From positions 7,613,501 through 7,677,500 of the forward strand of contig JAIVEN010000024.1 of the NCBI GenBank assembly GCA_026686845.1: a stretch of 64,000 bases of DNA. Reading direction: 5' to 3'. This DNA comes from Adenanthera pavonina. Its lineage: Eukaryota > Streptophyta > Magnoliopsida > Fabales > Fabaceae. Below are positions 22,155 through 34,702 of the stretch, piece by piece. Positions within the stretch are counted from its first letter, which is position 1. Each line of letters begins with the position of its first letter. The translations under genes and the position numbers were made by a program. The notes below the pieces were generated by a model. It was not told where the DNA came from. It worked only from the letters and a program-made list of their open reading frames with translations, and made no database searches.

Positions 22155-23289
22155 AAGGCAAAGATTTTGTAACACCCAATTTACTCCCTCTTAGGTGAGC
22201 AGCCAATCTAACACCTGGGAATACATGAGCTAAGAAGCTCAAATGACTTTTCTAAATCTAAATAATGGAAGAAGATGGTTCTCTCGTGTGAGCAATGGTG
22301 GTCTCGGTTGTGCTAATCGCTAGAGTAATGGCTGGATAGATGGCTTGAGGCAGATTAAAAGTCTGAGCATATTCGGATGTTGATGCATGTGCCACTATTT
22401 GTCAAGCATCTCTGATATATAAGCTTTCCTCCAGAGGCTACCAAATCACAATCTCCACTAGCTTGGTGTACTTGCCTACTTTCCATGAAAATACCACATT
22501 CAGCAAAATGCCCAAGATTCATGCATCATGGGCTTTATTTGATGTTTGGGGCCAATGACGAAGTGCTTTTTCAAACCAGTGGGTGTTTCCTTATAGTGGC
22601 ATATTGTGTCGGGCCTTGCAGCACTCTATTAGTGTAAACAATTGCCTCCTATACATGATTTAGCCATAACACTCGAGGCAAAGTCATGTGTCATTTCATT
22701 TTCTCCACACACGCTACACATTCACTTTTCTCCCTTAGTGATCCTCCTTCGAACCCACAAGATCAAGTGCGTATTTGCCTAACTTATCTTAAATAGTCAA
22801 AAGGTCATCTTTTTGAACTTATGATGAAGGAGCTTTTTTCTAAGAAGCCACTGTGTTTCTCTCTCCATACTTTCATAGCCTTAACTTGTGATTCTTCTTC
22901 AGCAAGTTTTCCTACTCTTCCCTTTTCCAAAACCTGTCATCCCTCTCCTTTGATCTTCAATGACTATGGCTTACTTTGAAGAAGGTTACTCACCTCTATC
23001 TTTAAGAGATCCTATTTTCGATGCTTCGGTAAATGTCCTTTTGTTTTCATTGTTCATGTTTTTAAGGTTTCCCTCAGATTTTTTATTAAATGATGAATCT
23101 TGTGTCTTCGGCAACAACAGCTTTGATTTCAGAATTCATTTCCTTCAAGTAAATATTTCCATGTGTTTTTTCCTTACCTTTTCTAAGAGATTTAGGGTTT
23201 TATACCTAGTGATGTTTGCTATTTCGTGGTCATAGTATTCTGAATGCCATGTTTGATCTTTCATGTTCTGTCGAGAATCATGTTTTGAC
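22155..23289 (+). other. Unassigned stretch, possibly retrotransposon-derived
   Basis: About 1.1 kb that I cannot match to the other repeats in the window. It opens with TGTAACACCC at 22171, an LTR-like start. A 91-codon frame at 22960-23235 begins MTMAYFEEGYSPLSLRDPIF and could hold a short exon ending at GCTTCG|GTAAATG (about 23031), preceded by a pyrimidine-rich leader. I recognise no domain. It may be the 5' part of an LTR element or a captured gene piece. Confidence 0.3.
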
Positions 23290-25508
23290 TGTGGGCACCC
23301 AATCCTTGACTAGTGAGAGCTCCAAGTAAAATAGCAATTTAATAGTCTAAGGATTGATTAAAAATGAATTTGCAATCTAGTCCTTGCAAAAAGAATTATT
23401 TAAGTTTGGTCCCTATGGAAAATTATGAGAAAGTATCTGAAAGAATAAATATTTGTGCTTTTGACTTAGTTCAGGGGTAATTTTGTAAATATTAAAAATT
23501 ACTATCAAAACAAAACTTGTGACATGCCGGACTCAATGGTATAATGCATTGAGGTTAACAAAATCAATGTGAAGAAAAATTGAGTGCCAATAAAGTGCAC
23601 AGTATAAATAAAAAGACATTTTGGGCCCTACAAAAAGCAAGAAAAGTAAAAGAAAAAGTATGTAGACCCCACACAAATACTTTTTGGGATAGGATAATAA
23701 AGTAAACACATATCCAAATATAGATTAATCATGTATCCATAAAGTAATAAAATACTACAAAAATAACTTTATCAGTTGAACTAAAAAGTAACCCACATAG
23801 GATATATCTGAACTAGGAAAAATATACAGTATTTTGGCAAAATATCCTTCCTCTTAGGCATCCCAAACGAGCAGTCCATTTGCTAAAATTATATATTTTA
23901 ATATTATTTAGAAAACTTAATGAACAAGGTTTGGTTAACTTAACTCAAGTTAGAGCCAATTAACTATGATTAGTGCATGTTATTAGATCTCTCTCCTTTA
24001 GCCATTTGGCTGCTGCATACATGAGGTTTAGAGCTCCAAAATTTGTAGAAATAAGAAGCACTTGGCATGGAAGAAAAAGGAGAGAAAAGAGAGAAGACAA
24101 GTTAAAGCTTGAAGATTCAAGTTCAAAGGTAAGATTTCTACCACTTCAAGCTACTTGTTCCAAGTGGTTTATGATGTTTTCATGGAGCCGTCTTCTTCTG
24201 CTTCTTATGCTAAGCTTCAGCCAAGACATAGAAATGGAAGCAAATGTGTTTTCATGCATCAAAGTTAAGCTAAAGCATGATTTAGTCACCTAAAGCATGA
24301 TTTCATGAATTATTGGAAGTATTTCAAATAAAATCATTTTTTTACTCTTTTCCATGATTTTTTAGCTAGAACAAGGGGTGACTTTAGAGTGGAAATTTCA
24401 TGATTTTGATTCCAAAAATGAGTTCTTCATGATGGAAAACAATAGAACAAGTATTGGTTTCAAGTTAGAACTCAAGGAAAATTACATAGAATTTTAGGGT
24501 TTTATTGGTTCTTGAAGAAGCATCACCATGGACCAATGATTTATGTAGCTATTTGATGTTATGGTTAGGTTCAAAAAAGCTTGTGGAAGTGTTAGAAAGA
24601 GGTGAAACTCAAAGGAAAAGTAAATGGATGCAACAAGGTAGCAATTTACCATTATTTGCATTATAATATTCTATGATATTTTCATGAACTTGATGACTTG
24701 CCATATGATTGTTTTGATATTTTGTGATTGTCTTGACTAAGTAAATGAAGGGGTTTTGACATCAAGATGTCAATTTTCTAAGAAGAGACTCTACCGGAAT
24801 TTTTATAAAATAATATGGCATTTTATGTTTTTATGAGAATGATTAATGTTTTCATGAGTTATGTGATAATATGGTTGCATAATTGGCACTACTACTGGGA
24901 TTCTTTGAATCTCATCCTTCTTAAATGACTAATATATTAGGCACAAGCTAAGGCAAGGATGACAAGAAAGCAAAGGAGGAAGAAGAAAGGAATGATACTT
25001 GATTTCATTATTCAAGCCTCAATGTTATATTTTGTATTGTTATGTAAAATTTTGGGTATGCTTTTAAACATATAACCCAGTCTTATTGTATCTCTTGAAA
25101 CCATATGAGATGTATGGTATAGATTTAGAGCAAGTAAAGATGAGGCACATAAGTTATAGAATGTATAATGTCCAGTTTATGTTCCAAAAATGACCAATTT
25201 GTCATGCCATACTATTTACATGAAATGGGGTATGATATACATGTGCTGAATATGCTTTGAAAGTAGATAGAATAAGCTTTAAAATAAGCTAAAGAACACT
25301 TAAATTGTATAACTGTATGATTTATAGTGAATTTTTAAATTTAGAAGTCAAAACTGGATACTATTGGAAAAACTGAAATTTTCACTATAAACATTGAATA
25401 TTTCAAAATGTAGTATTAAATATTATAGAGCTCCAAAAATTAAGTGGTTTATCTAATGGAAAGATATGTGTCTTAAGTTTAAAATTCCACTAGTTTGGAA
25501 GTAATTTG
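23290..25508 (+). repeat. Solo-LTR family copy A, 5' segment
   Basis: Collinear with the solo LTRs at 31463, 49110 and 53858: the TTGGTCCCTA stretch, the CTTGTGACATGCC...CAATGGTATAATGCA block near 23520, purine-rich leader, donor GGTAAG (GT 24129), near-hairpin TGGGATTCTTTGAATCTCA (24896-24914) and acceptor ATTAG (24940). The exact 5' edge is unclear, since no good TGTAACATC start is visible; the family match fades at about 23290-23330. It is interrupted by the inserted LTR at 25509 and continues at 27852. Confidence 0.7.
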
Positions 25509-27851
25509 CATAACGCCTTACTTTACAACCATTAAACATGTATGATTTTATGATTAAGGTTCAAAATAAAGTGATTTGAAAGCAAATGAGCCCTTAATTT
25601 CGCATAGACGAAGCTTAAGTCGTAAAATTTTGCTGAAATTTGAAAATTCATAACTAATTCTATAAAAATCGTAAGGTAATTCCAAGTTCTATAGAAGCTT
25701 ATGATGTTTATTTTAAAGGAAAAATGTTCATTCATACTTTTACTGCTACAGTAAATTTTGAATTTTATAGACTCTATCATGTTAATAATGAAGCACAAAC
25801 AAAGAATAAGAAAATTTCAGGACCAAAGTATAGGAACATAGTAATTCATTATCAGAATGTCGTAATTTACATTATATAATGTAATATATCATCTAGTCTT
25901 ACATAATGTAATACAGAACATAATATGATTCTAAAATGACTTGGACAACATTTCCTCATCAGTTTGTTATTTCATCTCCTTGGGTAGAACCGGGGCCTAA
26001 AAATGTTAGATATTAGGGTGAGATTCGGATGGAATCTCAGTAATATGACCATTTGTTTTCCAACACTTAATTTCAGCAATATAACAGTACAACCATAATT
26101 ACTAAGAATCAAACTTAAAATCATGTTCTATATGATCATGCATGTTCAAACAACCTTCATGACATTCAAAGTATTATTGTAGCAAAATCTCAACTTTGAT
26201 CCAATATTTCAGCATGACAACACCTAAAAACATGTTTCTACTAGCATAATGACTACTCTTAATAAATTGAATCGCTGAACTAAAATATAAATGAAAAAAA
26301 AAGGAAAAGCATATTGCCTAGAAATATTTTTTAGAACTTCAGAACCCTAGATTACACCTTCTTTCCTAAAGCTTCTCACTCTAACCTTTCTCCACCTTGA
26401 ATGAAATTTGACGGATAAATGGGGGAAGGAGGAGCTTCTATTTATAGGTGAGTTGAAGACATAATGGCCCTTGGATTAGATCTTGATTCAATGGCTGTTA
26501 ATTATTCCATATTAATTTATTTAATTCATCATGTGAGGATTTTATGAGGCTGCAACCTTACCCTTTTCTAGAAGTTTTCAGCTGATATTTTCAACCCAAA
26601 AATATATTTATTTGGTTCCATCATGTGTCTAATTCAAATGGTGCCATGTGTGTGTTAGAGTTCAAATTGATTTTTGCTTCTTTTCCTCTCAATTTTCATC
26701 ACTTCCTTACCTAATCAGTCCAAGGAATATACTTTTATCCAATTTGGGCTTTACATATCTCATTCTGGGCCATAGTTCAGGGTATACGGGTTTTTCGGCT
26801 CATTCTACCGATTTCAAGTCCAATCTTCCTTATACTGGGTTTTAGGATCAAAAATTAATTCAGTAATATAATTATATATTTTGGGACTTAGAACATTTTT
26901 TTTAAATTTCAATATATCCTAATTAGTGACTAATTTCATCATACAGAGTTAATTAGGTCATAATATTGGTTCCTAAGTTCATTTGTTTATTACTGTCGAA
27001 ACTAGAGTCATATTAGTTATCTATTGCTAAAAAAAATATTCTAGTTGTCTAAAATGAATCTAGACATGTTACTGAGTCATATTCAGTCTCTGATAAATCT
27101 AGAGTTGATATTAAGTTACATACGTTTTCTAATTTGCCGATTAGTCCAATTATTCATAGACTGATCCTATGGCTATTTAAACTCTGTAGAACAATCCAGT
27201 GTCTTATTCTGTGTCATAATATTTCTGGGTTTCCTAATACAGACTCATTTTCTATTTTTTAGAAATTTCTAAATTATAGAACTTTAGTCCTCTTTTTTGT
27301 CTAATATATGCATTTTCTGGTTTTGCTTATTAGAGGATAATTTCTGACGATTATTTTTCTAACTCTATTCCTACAATCGGTACTGTCAAACACTGAACAG
27401 ATAATTTGTTTGGAAAAATGACATTTATGTCCCATTATTTTGTCTTTTAGTGTCTACTACATCAATTTTCACTTTGACCCCCACAACTCAACTTTCTTTG
27501 CAATTTGGTCCCTAAGTACTACTACTACTACTACCATGTTTCCCAAGGTATAGAATCTCAACCTATAGCTTTACAAGATTTCTAATGTTATACAGCACAC
27601 ATTCACAGTTGACTACTAAGTCAAATTTTATTTAGATTTGTATATAATAGCATATGAAATTTTAAACGGTCGTAGTTTTTAAACAACATATCCAACTTAT
27701 TTAGTTCTAACTAAATATTCCATATGGTTTCTAATGTCATATAATGCATGTTCATAGTTCAACCAAAATCTAACTAGAAACATAGATACAAAGCATGTGA
27801 AATTCAAGTTATGTTATGAGTTCTATAGTTAGTGAGAATCAGAATGTTACA
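25509..27851 (-). repeat. Solo LTR, minus orientation, TSD ATTTG
   Basis: Flanked by ATTTG at 25504-25508 and 27852-27856. Removing it rejoins copy A in register (AGTTTGGAAGTAATTTG then AGTTATATAGTG, as in copy C near 51710). On the minus strand it starts TGTAACATTC (27851) and ends GGCGTTATG at 25509, so the terminal CA has decayed. It carries TATAAATAGAAG (about 26448-26437), an imperfect TGAGATTC...GAATCTCA hairpin (26012-26038 region) and an acceptor-like TTTTTAG ending at 25997. It differs in sequence from the four plus-strand copies. No coding capacity. Confidence 0.82.
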
Positions 27852-28411
27852 ATTTGAGTTATATAGTGAAAGATATATTAGTTTTTCTAAAATTGTTCTG
27901 GTAAAACTAAAGTTCTAACCCTTACTGATTCCAGATAATGCTATACCCTATACAAGTTGAATAAATGTAAAAAAGATATTTCTAAAAAGTAGACATGTAG
28001 GGCTTTCAAATTATATAAAGAATTTACAAATTGGCTTAGGATAGAATAAGATATAAATTTTTAAATTTAAAGCAAAATCCTGGGAAAATGAAAAATGACC
28101 AAATGAATAGTAATTTTTGTACTATATATGTATCAATTGGTATGTTAAATCTAATGTTTCATATTTTTCCCATATAGAGAACATTGCAAGCTATTCTAAG
28201 AGACTTGAATCACCTCCATACAATTTTTCTAGATTTAGTTATGAATTTTTAAAATTTAGTCTAGAAAATGGGGAGGCCAAATGAATAGTAACCGAAAGTT
28301 TTAAAATTTTTTGTGTTGGTTGCTTATGTGATTCAAACATCCAAAATAGTACAAATAGACTTAAATGAAGTCTAATACATGAGAAATAAGGCCATAAGTT
28401 AAGGTGTTATA
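27852..28411 (+). repeat. Solo-LTR family copy A, 3' segment
   Basis: Continuation of copy A after the nested LTR. Blocks shared with the other copies include GTTCTAACCCTTACTGAT, TAGGGCTTTCAAATTATA, GATATAAATTTTTAAAT and the end AAGGTGTTATA (28401-28411), where the others read GGTGTTACA. The next bases are copia-4 coding sequence, so this LTR sits inside copia-4. Confidence 0.78.
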
Positions 28412-29244
28412 GTTGATATCTCTAACTTCTAGGTAGTTCCTAATTAATCTCATTATTATCTTGCTCCTGAACATCTTCATCTATTTGCATAGAATCTGAT
28501 GTCTTTATATGATCATTTTTACTCAATTTCATATCGTTCAAGTTGTTAATGAGCTTATCTTCATCATTTTTACAAGGTTCAATTAGAATATCAGTTTTTA
28601 CAAACACTATATGCACAGACTTTTATATTACTTATGTTTCTCACTATACACTTTATATGCTTTACTTCTATTAGAGTGGCCAGGAAATATACCTTCATTA
28701 GACATGAAATCAAAATTTCCTAAGTTTTCCTTACCATTGTTGTGAATATAGCACTTGCAACCTAAAATATGAAGGTGTGATAGATTTGCCTTCTTTCCTT
28801 TGTATAACTCATAGGGTGTCTTGTTGAGCAAAGGTTGAACATATGATCTATTCATGATGTAACATGTTGTACTTACTACATTAGCCAAGAAGTTCTTTGG
28901 AAGTTTCTTCTCATTCAGCATATCTCTTGTCATTTCCTCTAAAGTTTTGTTCTTTCTCACAACTACCCCATTTAGATATGGAGTTCTTGGTGCCAAAAAG
29001 TTGTGATCTATGCTATTTTCTTCACATAAGTCCAGGAAATTTATGTTTTTAAATTCATCTCCATGATCTGACCTGATGGCTACAATAGAACCACCTTTCT
29101 TATTTTACACTTTTTTTAATAAAATAACAAATGCAGTAAACACCTAATCTTCAGATGGAAGAAATATAGTCCATGTATACCTTGAATAGTCATCAACTAT
29201 TACAAGCACATATAGATTTCCACCAAAGCTCTTAGCATAAGATG
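28412..29244 (-). pseudogene. copia-4 pol: integrase catalytic core and C-terminal linker
   Basis: Minus-strand Ty1/copia integrase, which inserts retroelement cDNA into chromosomes. From 29244 it reads AKSFGGNLYVLVIVDDYSRYTW (core start with a catalytic Asp). It continues through a region with a stop near 29105 to the block MAPRTPYLNGVVVRKNKTLEEM (28996 onward), where the catalytic Glu expected in NGVVERKN is Val. Then come NKTPYELYKGKKANLSHLHILGCKCY and the linker (EDVQEQDNNEIN, ELPRS-RYQ) down to the solo LTR at 28411. The RT that should follow is missing. Stops and the lost Glu show it is dead. The linker resembles copia-2 (EENEQISQELPRAWRYQ), so this is another SIRE-type element. Confidence 0.85.
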
Positions 29245-30833
29245 TGTTAGATATGCTCGCTTCCCAAGAGGGGGGTGGATTGGGAAGATTAAAATTTTCT
29301 GTAAAAGTTAAGAGAGTGATAAAAGCAAGAGTGATAGTAAAAATAGAGTATAAAAGGATAACCAAGTGAAAACAGGATAAGGGAAGAGAAGACACAGATG
29401 TTTATCTTAGTTCAATCTCTTTATCTTGACCTACGTCTAGTCCTTAAGCTACTACTTGAGATTTTCCACTATCTTGCAAGAATTCGGTGGGCTTCTTGCA
29501 ATACCACAGTATAATTTGATGCTCTATTCCAAGAGCTTACTATCTCACTCTTTGCACTCTAGCTAAGTACTTCCCAAATCTCTTGTGAAGTCCCCTCACA
29601 AGAAAATCTTTCTTCCAGATGAAAATAAGATTGATTACAGTGATTAAACTCTCTAATTTAGAGTGTATATGAAAGTTGAAGTACAGGATATGAAGTATGT
29701 GAGAGTAGAAGACTTTGACTCAAGAATTTAGCAGAGTTTCTGTATATATAATGTAAAATCGTTACCCACAACTTCAAATGAAAGTTCTATTTATAGATTT
29801 ATGTCTTAACTATACGTAGAGACAAGATCTAGCCGTTAGAGACGTTACCCAATGGTTACTTTGAAAAAATATCCATTTACCAACCGCATTTAATACGTCT
29901 GACATTCAAAGTTGGAATTTTGGTGTGTCAACAGACGAATTTTGTAGAGACCAAAAGCTAAAGACTTTAACGTTGAATCTTGAAGTTCATCTGTTATAAA
30001 GCAAAGTTTGAATTTTTATCTTTGGAAAATGTTTCTATGTTGGAACATACGAATTTCAAGTTTAAAGTACTTCTAGTAAGTGCGAACAATTGTTCCATAT
30101 TGCTACAGTGCCTTTGAAGTTCAAATTTTGGTGCCTAAAATTCATCTATCAGTTGGCAGCTCAATATGATACAATAGTTCTTCTTTTCGAAATTCAAATT
30201 TTTAAATGCCAAAGTTCATCTGTCAGAGAAATCTCTTATCAAACTTAATTCAAAGTTTGAATTTCTGAATACTAAAATTCGTATGTTAAAAGATTACCAT
30301 AACAGACTTGCAGGCCATCTTTCCAAAGTTCGAATTTTCAAAGTTAAAGTTTGTCTGTCAGAGGACTAACTTAAAACTCTTTTTAAACTTTACTTTCAGA
30401 TGAATTTTTCCATATCTTTAGATGAATTTTTCATTTTTCATAATTTGTGCTTTATCTGAAATTCGAATTTTCAAGGATGAAATTCATCTATTAGAGAGAC
30501 CTCTTTTCTGACTAACATATTTTTACTCTGAAGTTCGAATTTCAGATACCAAAGGTTCAAATTTTCAAAGCAACAAATCAAGTTTAATACTTCAAAGTTC
30601 ATTTGTTAGTGGGTATTTATCAAATACTTCATGAATTATCGTAAAACCACATTTTTAAAACATTCTTGTGCAAGATCAAAGTCTTTTACTCATTTTGAAT
30701 ATAAGAAGAACTTCTATATCTAATCTTATACTTATTTTTCTTGGATTTCTTCTCTTGAGATCTTTTGCACACCTTTGATATATTATTTCCAAGCTCCAGT
30801 TGGTTTGGAATCATCAAAATACTTGATTTAACA
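29245..30833 (-). repeat. Solo LTR of the copia-1/2/3 family, TSD AGATG
   Basis: Flanked by AGATG at 29240-29244 and 30834-30838. In plus coordinates it begins TGTTAGATATG and ends TTTAACA; on the minus strand it starts TGTTAAATCAAG, as in the copia-1 LTR. Length is 1589 bp. It carries the TTCGAATT/CAGACGAA array (29930-30610, many units decayed), an exact MSA consensus TCTAACGGCTA (minus, about 29843-29833) and TATA (29796-29789). Both flanks are copia-4 integrase sequence (…LISPS / AKSFGGN…), which join in frame without it. The open frame at 29144-29395 crosses the junction and is not a gene. Confidence 0.95.
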
Positions 30834-31182
30834 AGATGGACTAATCAAATACATATGGAGCAGCTGTAATGGTCTTGAAGTAAAGACAACATTCTTTGGT
30901 TTAAATGATGACTTAATTCGCTTCCCTTGAAGACAAGCATCATAATTCTTTTCTTTCACAAATGAAATATCAAGCAAACTAGTTACTAGATCATTTTTAA
31001 CCAACTTGTTAAGTTGATTCATGTTAATGTGACCTGGTCTCTTATGCCAGAGCCAAGATTCATCATTTTTACTGATCAAGCAAATAGAATCTAGAGGAGG
31101 AAGTTCACCAAGATTAATGGTATAATAGTTACTGTTCCTTTGTGCTCTAAGGATGACTTTCTAGTCACTTTTTCTAACCAAA
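30834..31182 (-). pseudogene. copia-4 pol: GAG-pre-integrase domain
   Basis: Minus-strand segment reading NYYTINLGELPPLDSICLISKNDESWLWHKRPGHINMNQLNKLVKNDLV and CLQGKRIKSSFK. This is the HHCC zinc-binding pre-integrase domain of copia elements (H of LWHK, H of GHIN, then Cys residues; the first Cys is not clear). It is continuous with the integrase core on the far side of the solo LTR. Upstream (towards 31182) it is cut by the CACTA element. A stop is present near 31160. Confidence 0.85.
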
Positions 31183-31462
31183 CACTACTACAGAAATTGG
31201 CTTTTAGTATGCTTATTTTTGGCCTTTTGGTACGCTTTTGAAGCGTACCCTATGTGATCACTCTAAAAGTCTTTGTGTATGCTTCAATAAGCGTACCTAA
31301 ACACAATCGCTATTTGGGTATGCTTTGATTCAAAAGCATACCCAATATTCAGTCTTTGGGTACTCCTCTAGATAAAAGCGTACCAAAGGATAAGCCGTTA
31401 GATACGCTTTTGTTGATGAGCATATCCAAAGTCCTATCATTGGGTATGCTTATTACTCAAAG
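31183..31462. repeat. CACTA subterminal repeat array, left end
   Basis: Repeated 9-12-mers of the form GG(G)TAYGCTT(TT) in both orientations, often paired head to head. GGTACGCTT-TTG-AAGCGTACC at about 31229-31249 is a perfect 9-bp stem, and GGGTATGCTTT with AAAAGCATACCC lies around 31316-31343. Further single or paired units run to 31452. In CACTA elements such subterminal repeats bind the element-encoded DNA-binding protein. The array is cut by the solo LTR at 31463. Confidence 0.8.
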
Positions 31463-34385
31463 TATAACATCCCAAGGAAGTTAAAATATCTAGAGATACA
31501 TAAGAAATTGACAAAAATAGGCAGACACCGTTTTACGTGAAAAAGGGTAAAAAATTTATTTTTTCTTGTTGAACTAAAAATGAGAAAATTATATTTTTTC
31601 CCCTAAAAAATTATAAAAATAATATCCATGTCCCTAAAGTCAATAAATTCACGTGGAGTCAAATTGCAAAAGTCCTTGGGGAAAATTAAAACTAATGACC
31701 CAAAAGTTTCATAAATTATAATTTAACCCTAGGTCAGAGGTAATTTTGCAAATATATAAAATTACTGTCAAAACGAAGCGCTTGACAAGAGAAGTCCAAT
31801 GGTATATGGCACTGAGCGTTAATGTTCAAGAATAAAGAAATAATCAGTGCCGAGTGTCCAAAAGTAATAGTAAACCAATAAAGTAAACTGTGGGCCCCAC
31901 CGATGATTAAAAGGGGATAGGATATGTGCCATACATAGATATTATTTGGGACAGGATAATTAAGGAAATATAAAAATAAAATTAGAATAGTCATGTAGCC
32001 CAAAAATGCTAAATTACTGTAAAAAGCAGTTTTATCAGTATAATTAAAAATTACCTAGTTCAAGATATATTTGGACCAGAAAAAATTGAGCAGCATGGGG
32101 ACACTAAAATACCTCTCTTATGCATGAAATTTAGTAGCCCATGTGATGAAAACCAATATTTTATTATTTTTAAGAATACTTCTTGAAGAAGTATTCAATA
32201 AAGTAAGATTAGTCAAAAAGTGATTAAGGTTAATTATGCAATTAATGAGATAATTAAGCCACATAATCATTCATTTTCCACTTCATCCTCACGAGTCTGC
32301 AGTAGCCAAAAAGGGAGAAATGAGAGAAAGAAGAAGAGAGAAAAAGAGGAAGCAAATTTGAAGGCTTGAAGAACAAAGCACAAGGTAAGTGTGTCATCCC
32401 TTCAAACTAGTTTCTTAGGTTGCATGGTATGGTTTCTTGGAGTCTTCCTCTTCCCCTTTCCATGTTAATATTCTGGCCAAATCCTAAATCATGAAAGGAA
32501 TGAGTTTTGGTTTGCCAAACTTAGGAGAAATCATCAACTAGTCAAGAGAACATGATTTCATGAAGTAGTTTGTTGTATTGCAAAGTAAATCATTTTTCCT
32601 TCTTTCTCCATGAATTTAGGTCAGACTAGGGTTCCATTTATGGTTGGAATTTCATAAATTAGACCTCAAAAATGGGTTCTCCATGATCCAAAACCTTAAG
32701 AACAAGTAATGATTTCAAGTTAAAGCTTAAGGATAGTTAATTGGAAAATCAAGGGTTATATGAGACTTAGTGAGTGAGCCCTATGAATCAGTGGCTTAAG
32801 TAGCTAATTGATGATATGTTTAGGTTTGAGGAAGCCTAAGAAAGCTTGAAGAAGTGTTTGGAAGAGGTACAACTCAAAGGAAAAGCAAATGGAAGCATAA
32901 AGGTAGCATTTATCCATTATATGCATTATATTGTCTAATGAATGTTTATGAACTCTATGACTTGTTTGATGCCATGATTAATATTTTGTGATGTCCATTG
33001 ATTGTTGGCTGAGTTGTTTAAAGGGGATTGAAGCTCTGGGATGCCCAATTTACAAAATGAAACTTTACCAAAATTTTTATAAAGCTGTTATTGTATTATA
33101 TGAATTAATGAGTTTGCTTGATGATCTATGTGAAATGTGATGATATATGTGTAAGACTGGATAATGCTGCTGAGATTCTTTGAATCTCATTCCCCCTTAA
33201 TGACTAACCATGCTAGGGAAGCAATGGAAAAAGGGTGAAGGAAGGAGCTAATATCATGGAGAAACTAATGATGAGTGGATGATGTTGCAAGCCATTATGT
33301 TATAATGTGAATGGTTATTGGAGTCTTGCCTTTGTATGAAATTGTAAAATAGTGAATATTATGTTAATGTTGTATAAAATGTATGATAATTTTGCAGTTC
33401 TAGATATTATGAGATAACGTTACATTCTACCAAGTTTCATGCCAAAATGAGTCCATTTGCATGGGTTTTGGCAAGCAAATTGCAATGTAGATTGAAACAA
33501 GGTATTTTCCAGACGTGTTTGTTAGTTCACCCTTGTTCTATACTTAATGTGAGGTTAGATTTATGGGATTTTTATACCAGATATAGGGCATCTCAAGCTT
33601 TAATATGACAGCTAATTCACCCCATTTGGAGTTGTGTACAATAAATGGTAAATTTTCAAAGTTAGGGTTCAGAATAGGACAATATTGGGAAAACTGGAAA
33701 CTGAAAGTTAAGTACTAGAAATTTCAAAAGATAACATAAAATCGTATAGAGATCCAAAAATTTATTAGATTATATGTATTAAAATATCTATGCCTTAAGA
33801 TCCATATGCCACTAATTTGGAAGTGATTGGAGTTATAGAACCAGAGATATGCAAATTTTGCCAAAACTGTCCCAGGAACAGTAGAATTCTGACCCTTCAC
33901 AATTTAAGTTAACATTATGCCCTGTGTAAGTGAAATAAATATATAAGAAAAATAATTCTATAAGTAAACATATATAGCTTTTAAATGACATATATTATGC
34001 ATGATTTGGTCATGAATAGAATGAAATATGATTTTTCAAAATTGAGGTCAGAAAATTGGAAGGTAGAAAAATGACCAAATAAATAGTAAAATCCACAAAA
34101 TTTACTATATGAATTGGCCCAATGAAGTTACTATTTTATATTTTTCTTATATATCTGAATTTAAGAAAATTTTAGAGACTTGAATTACCTCAAGATGATT
34201 TTTCTATATTTAGTTATGAATTTTGAAAATTCATTGGGTAAAATGGAAATTTCCAAATTAATAGTGCCCGAATTTTGAAAAAAAATTTGTTTTTATTGTA
34301 TTATGATTCAAGTCTCTAAACCATGATGAAAGGCATCTAAAATAATCTAATACATGGGAAATGAGCTCTAATTTAAGGTGTTACA
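31463..34385 (+). repeat. Solo-LTR family copy B, TSD CAAAG
   Basis: Perfect TSD CAAAG at 31458-31462 and 34386-34390. It starts TATAACATCCC (TG decayed to TA) and ends GGTGTTACA at 34385. Length is 2923 bp; it lacks roughly the first 500 bp seen in copies C and D. It has a donor AAGGTAAGT (GT 32385), a perfect hairpin TGAGATTC-TTT-GAATCTCA (33171-33189), ATGACTAAC and an acceptor CTAG (33216). No coding sequence: the frame at 31734-32003 has no domain. Confidence 0.93.
32385..33216 (+). other. Candidate intron inside solo LTR copy B
   Basis: Donor AAG|GTAAGT, perfect 8-bp hairpin at 33171-33189, ATGACTAAC and acceptor CTAG at 33216; 832 bp. Equivalent spans are 24129-24940 (812 bp), 50327-51138 (812 bp) and 55222-56030 (809 bp) in copies A, C and D. 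Confidence 0.45.
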
Positions 34386-34702
34386 CAAAGCGCGTCCAAA
34401 GCTCCTTTATTTTTTTTTAAATATACTTTTTTGTACTCTTTCCTTTTCAACCTGTTACATATAAATTTATAATATATCATTTTCATCCATTCAGCAATTC
34501 CACAATACAAGATCAATCACAAAGTTCAAAACATAAATATTGTTGGCTAAAAATTAGTTCAAATTAAACATCACAACATTTTTAACACATACAGAACAAG
34601 CCAAAAGATCTCCTAATAATGTCTAAAACATCCCAAAGTCCTTCTATCTCCATAACAAACCAAAAAATCTTTGAACAATGTCTCAAGATTATAAATACCA
34701 AC
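34386..34702. other. CACTA interior, non-coding flank
   Basis: AT-rich transposon sequence between the solo LTR and the stop of the Ulp1-like gene. It probably contains that gene's 3' UTR. I see no further structure apart from a T-run near 34410. Confidence 0.6.

Noticed and set aside
29144..29395. 83-codon minus frame that looks like a short protein
   Set aside because: It runs across the junction of the solo LTR and copia-4 integrase; only its end is real integrase sequence.
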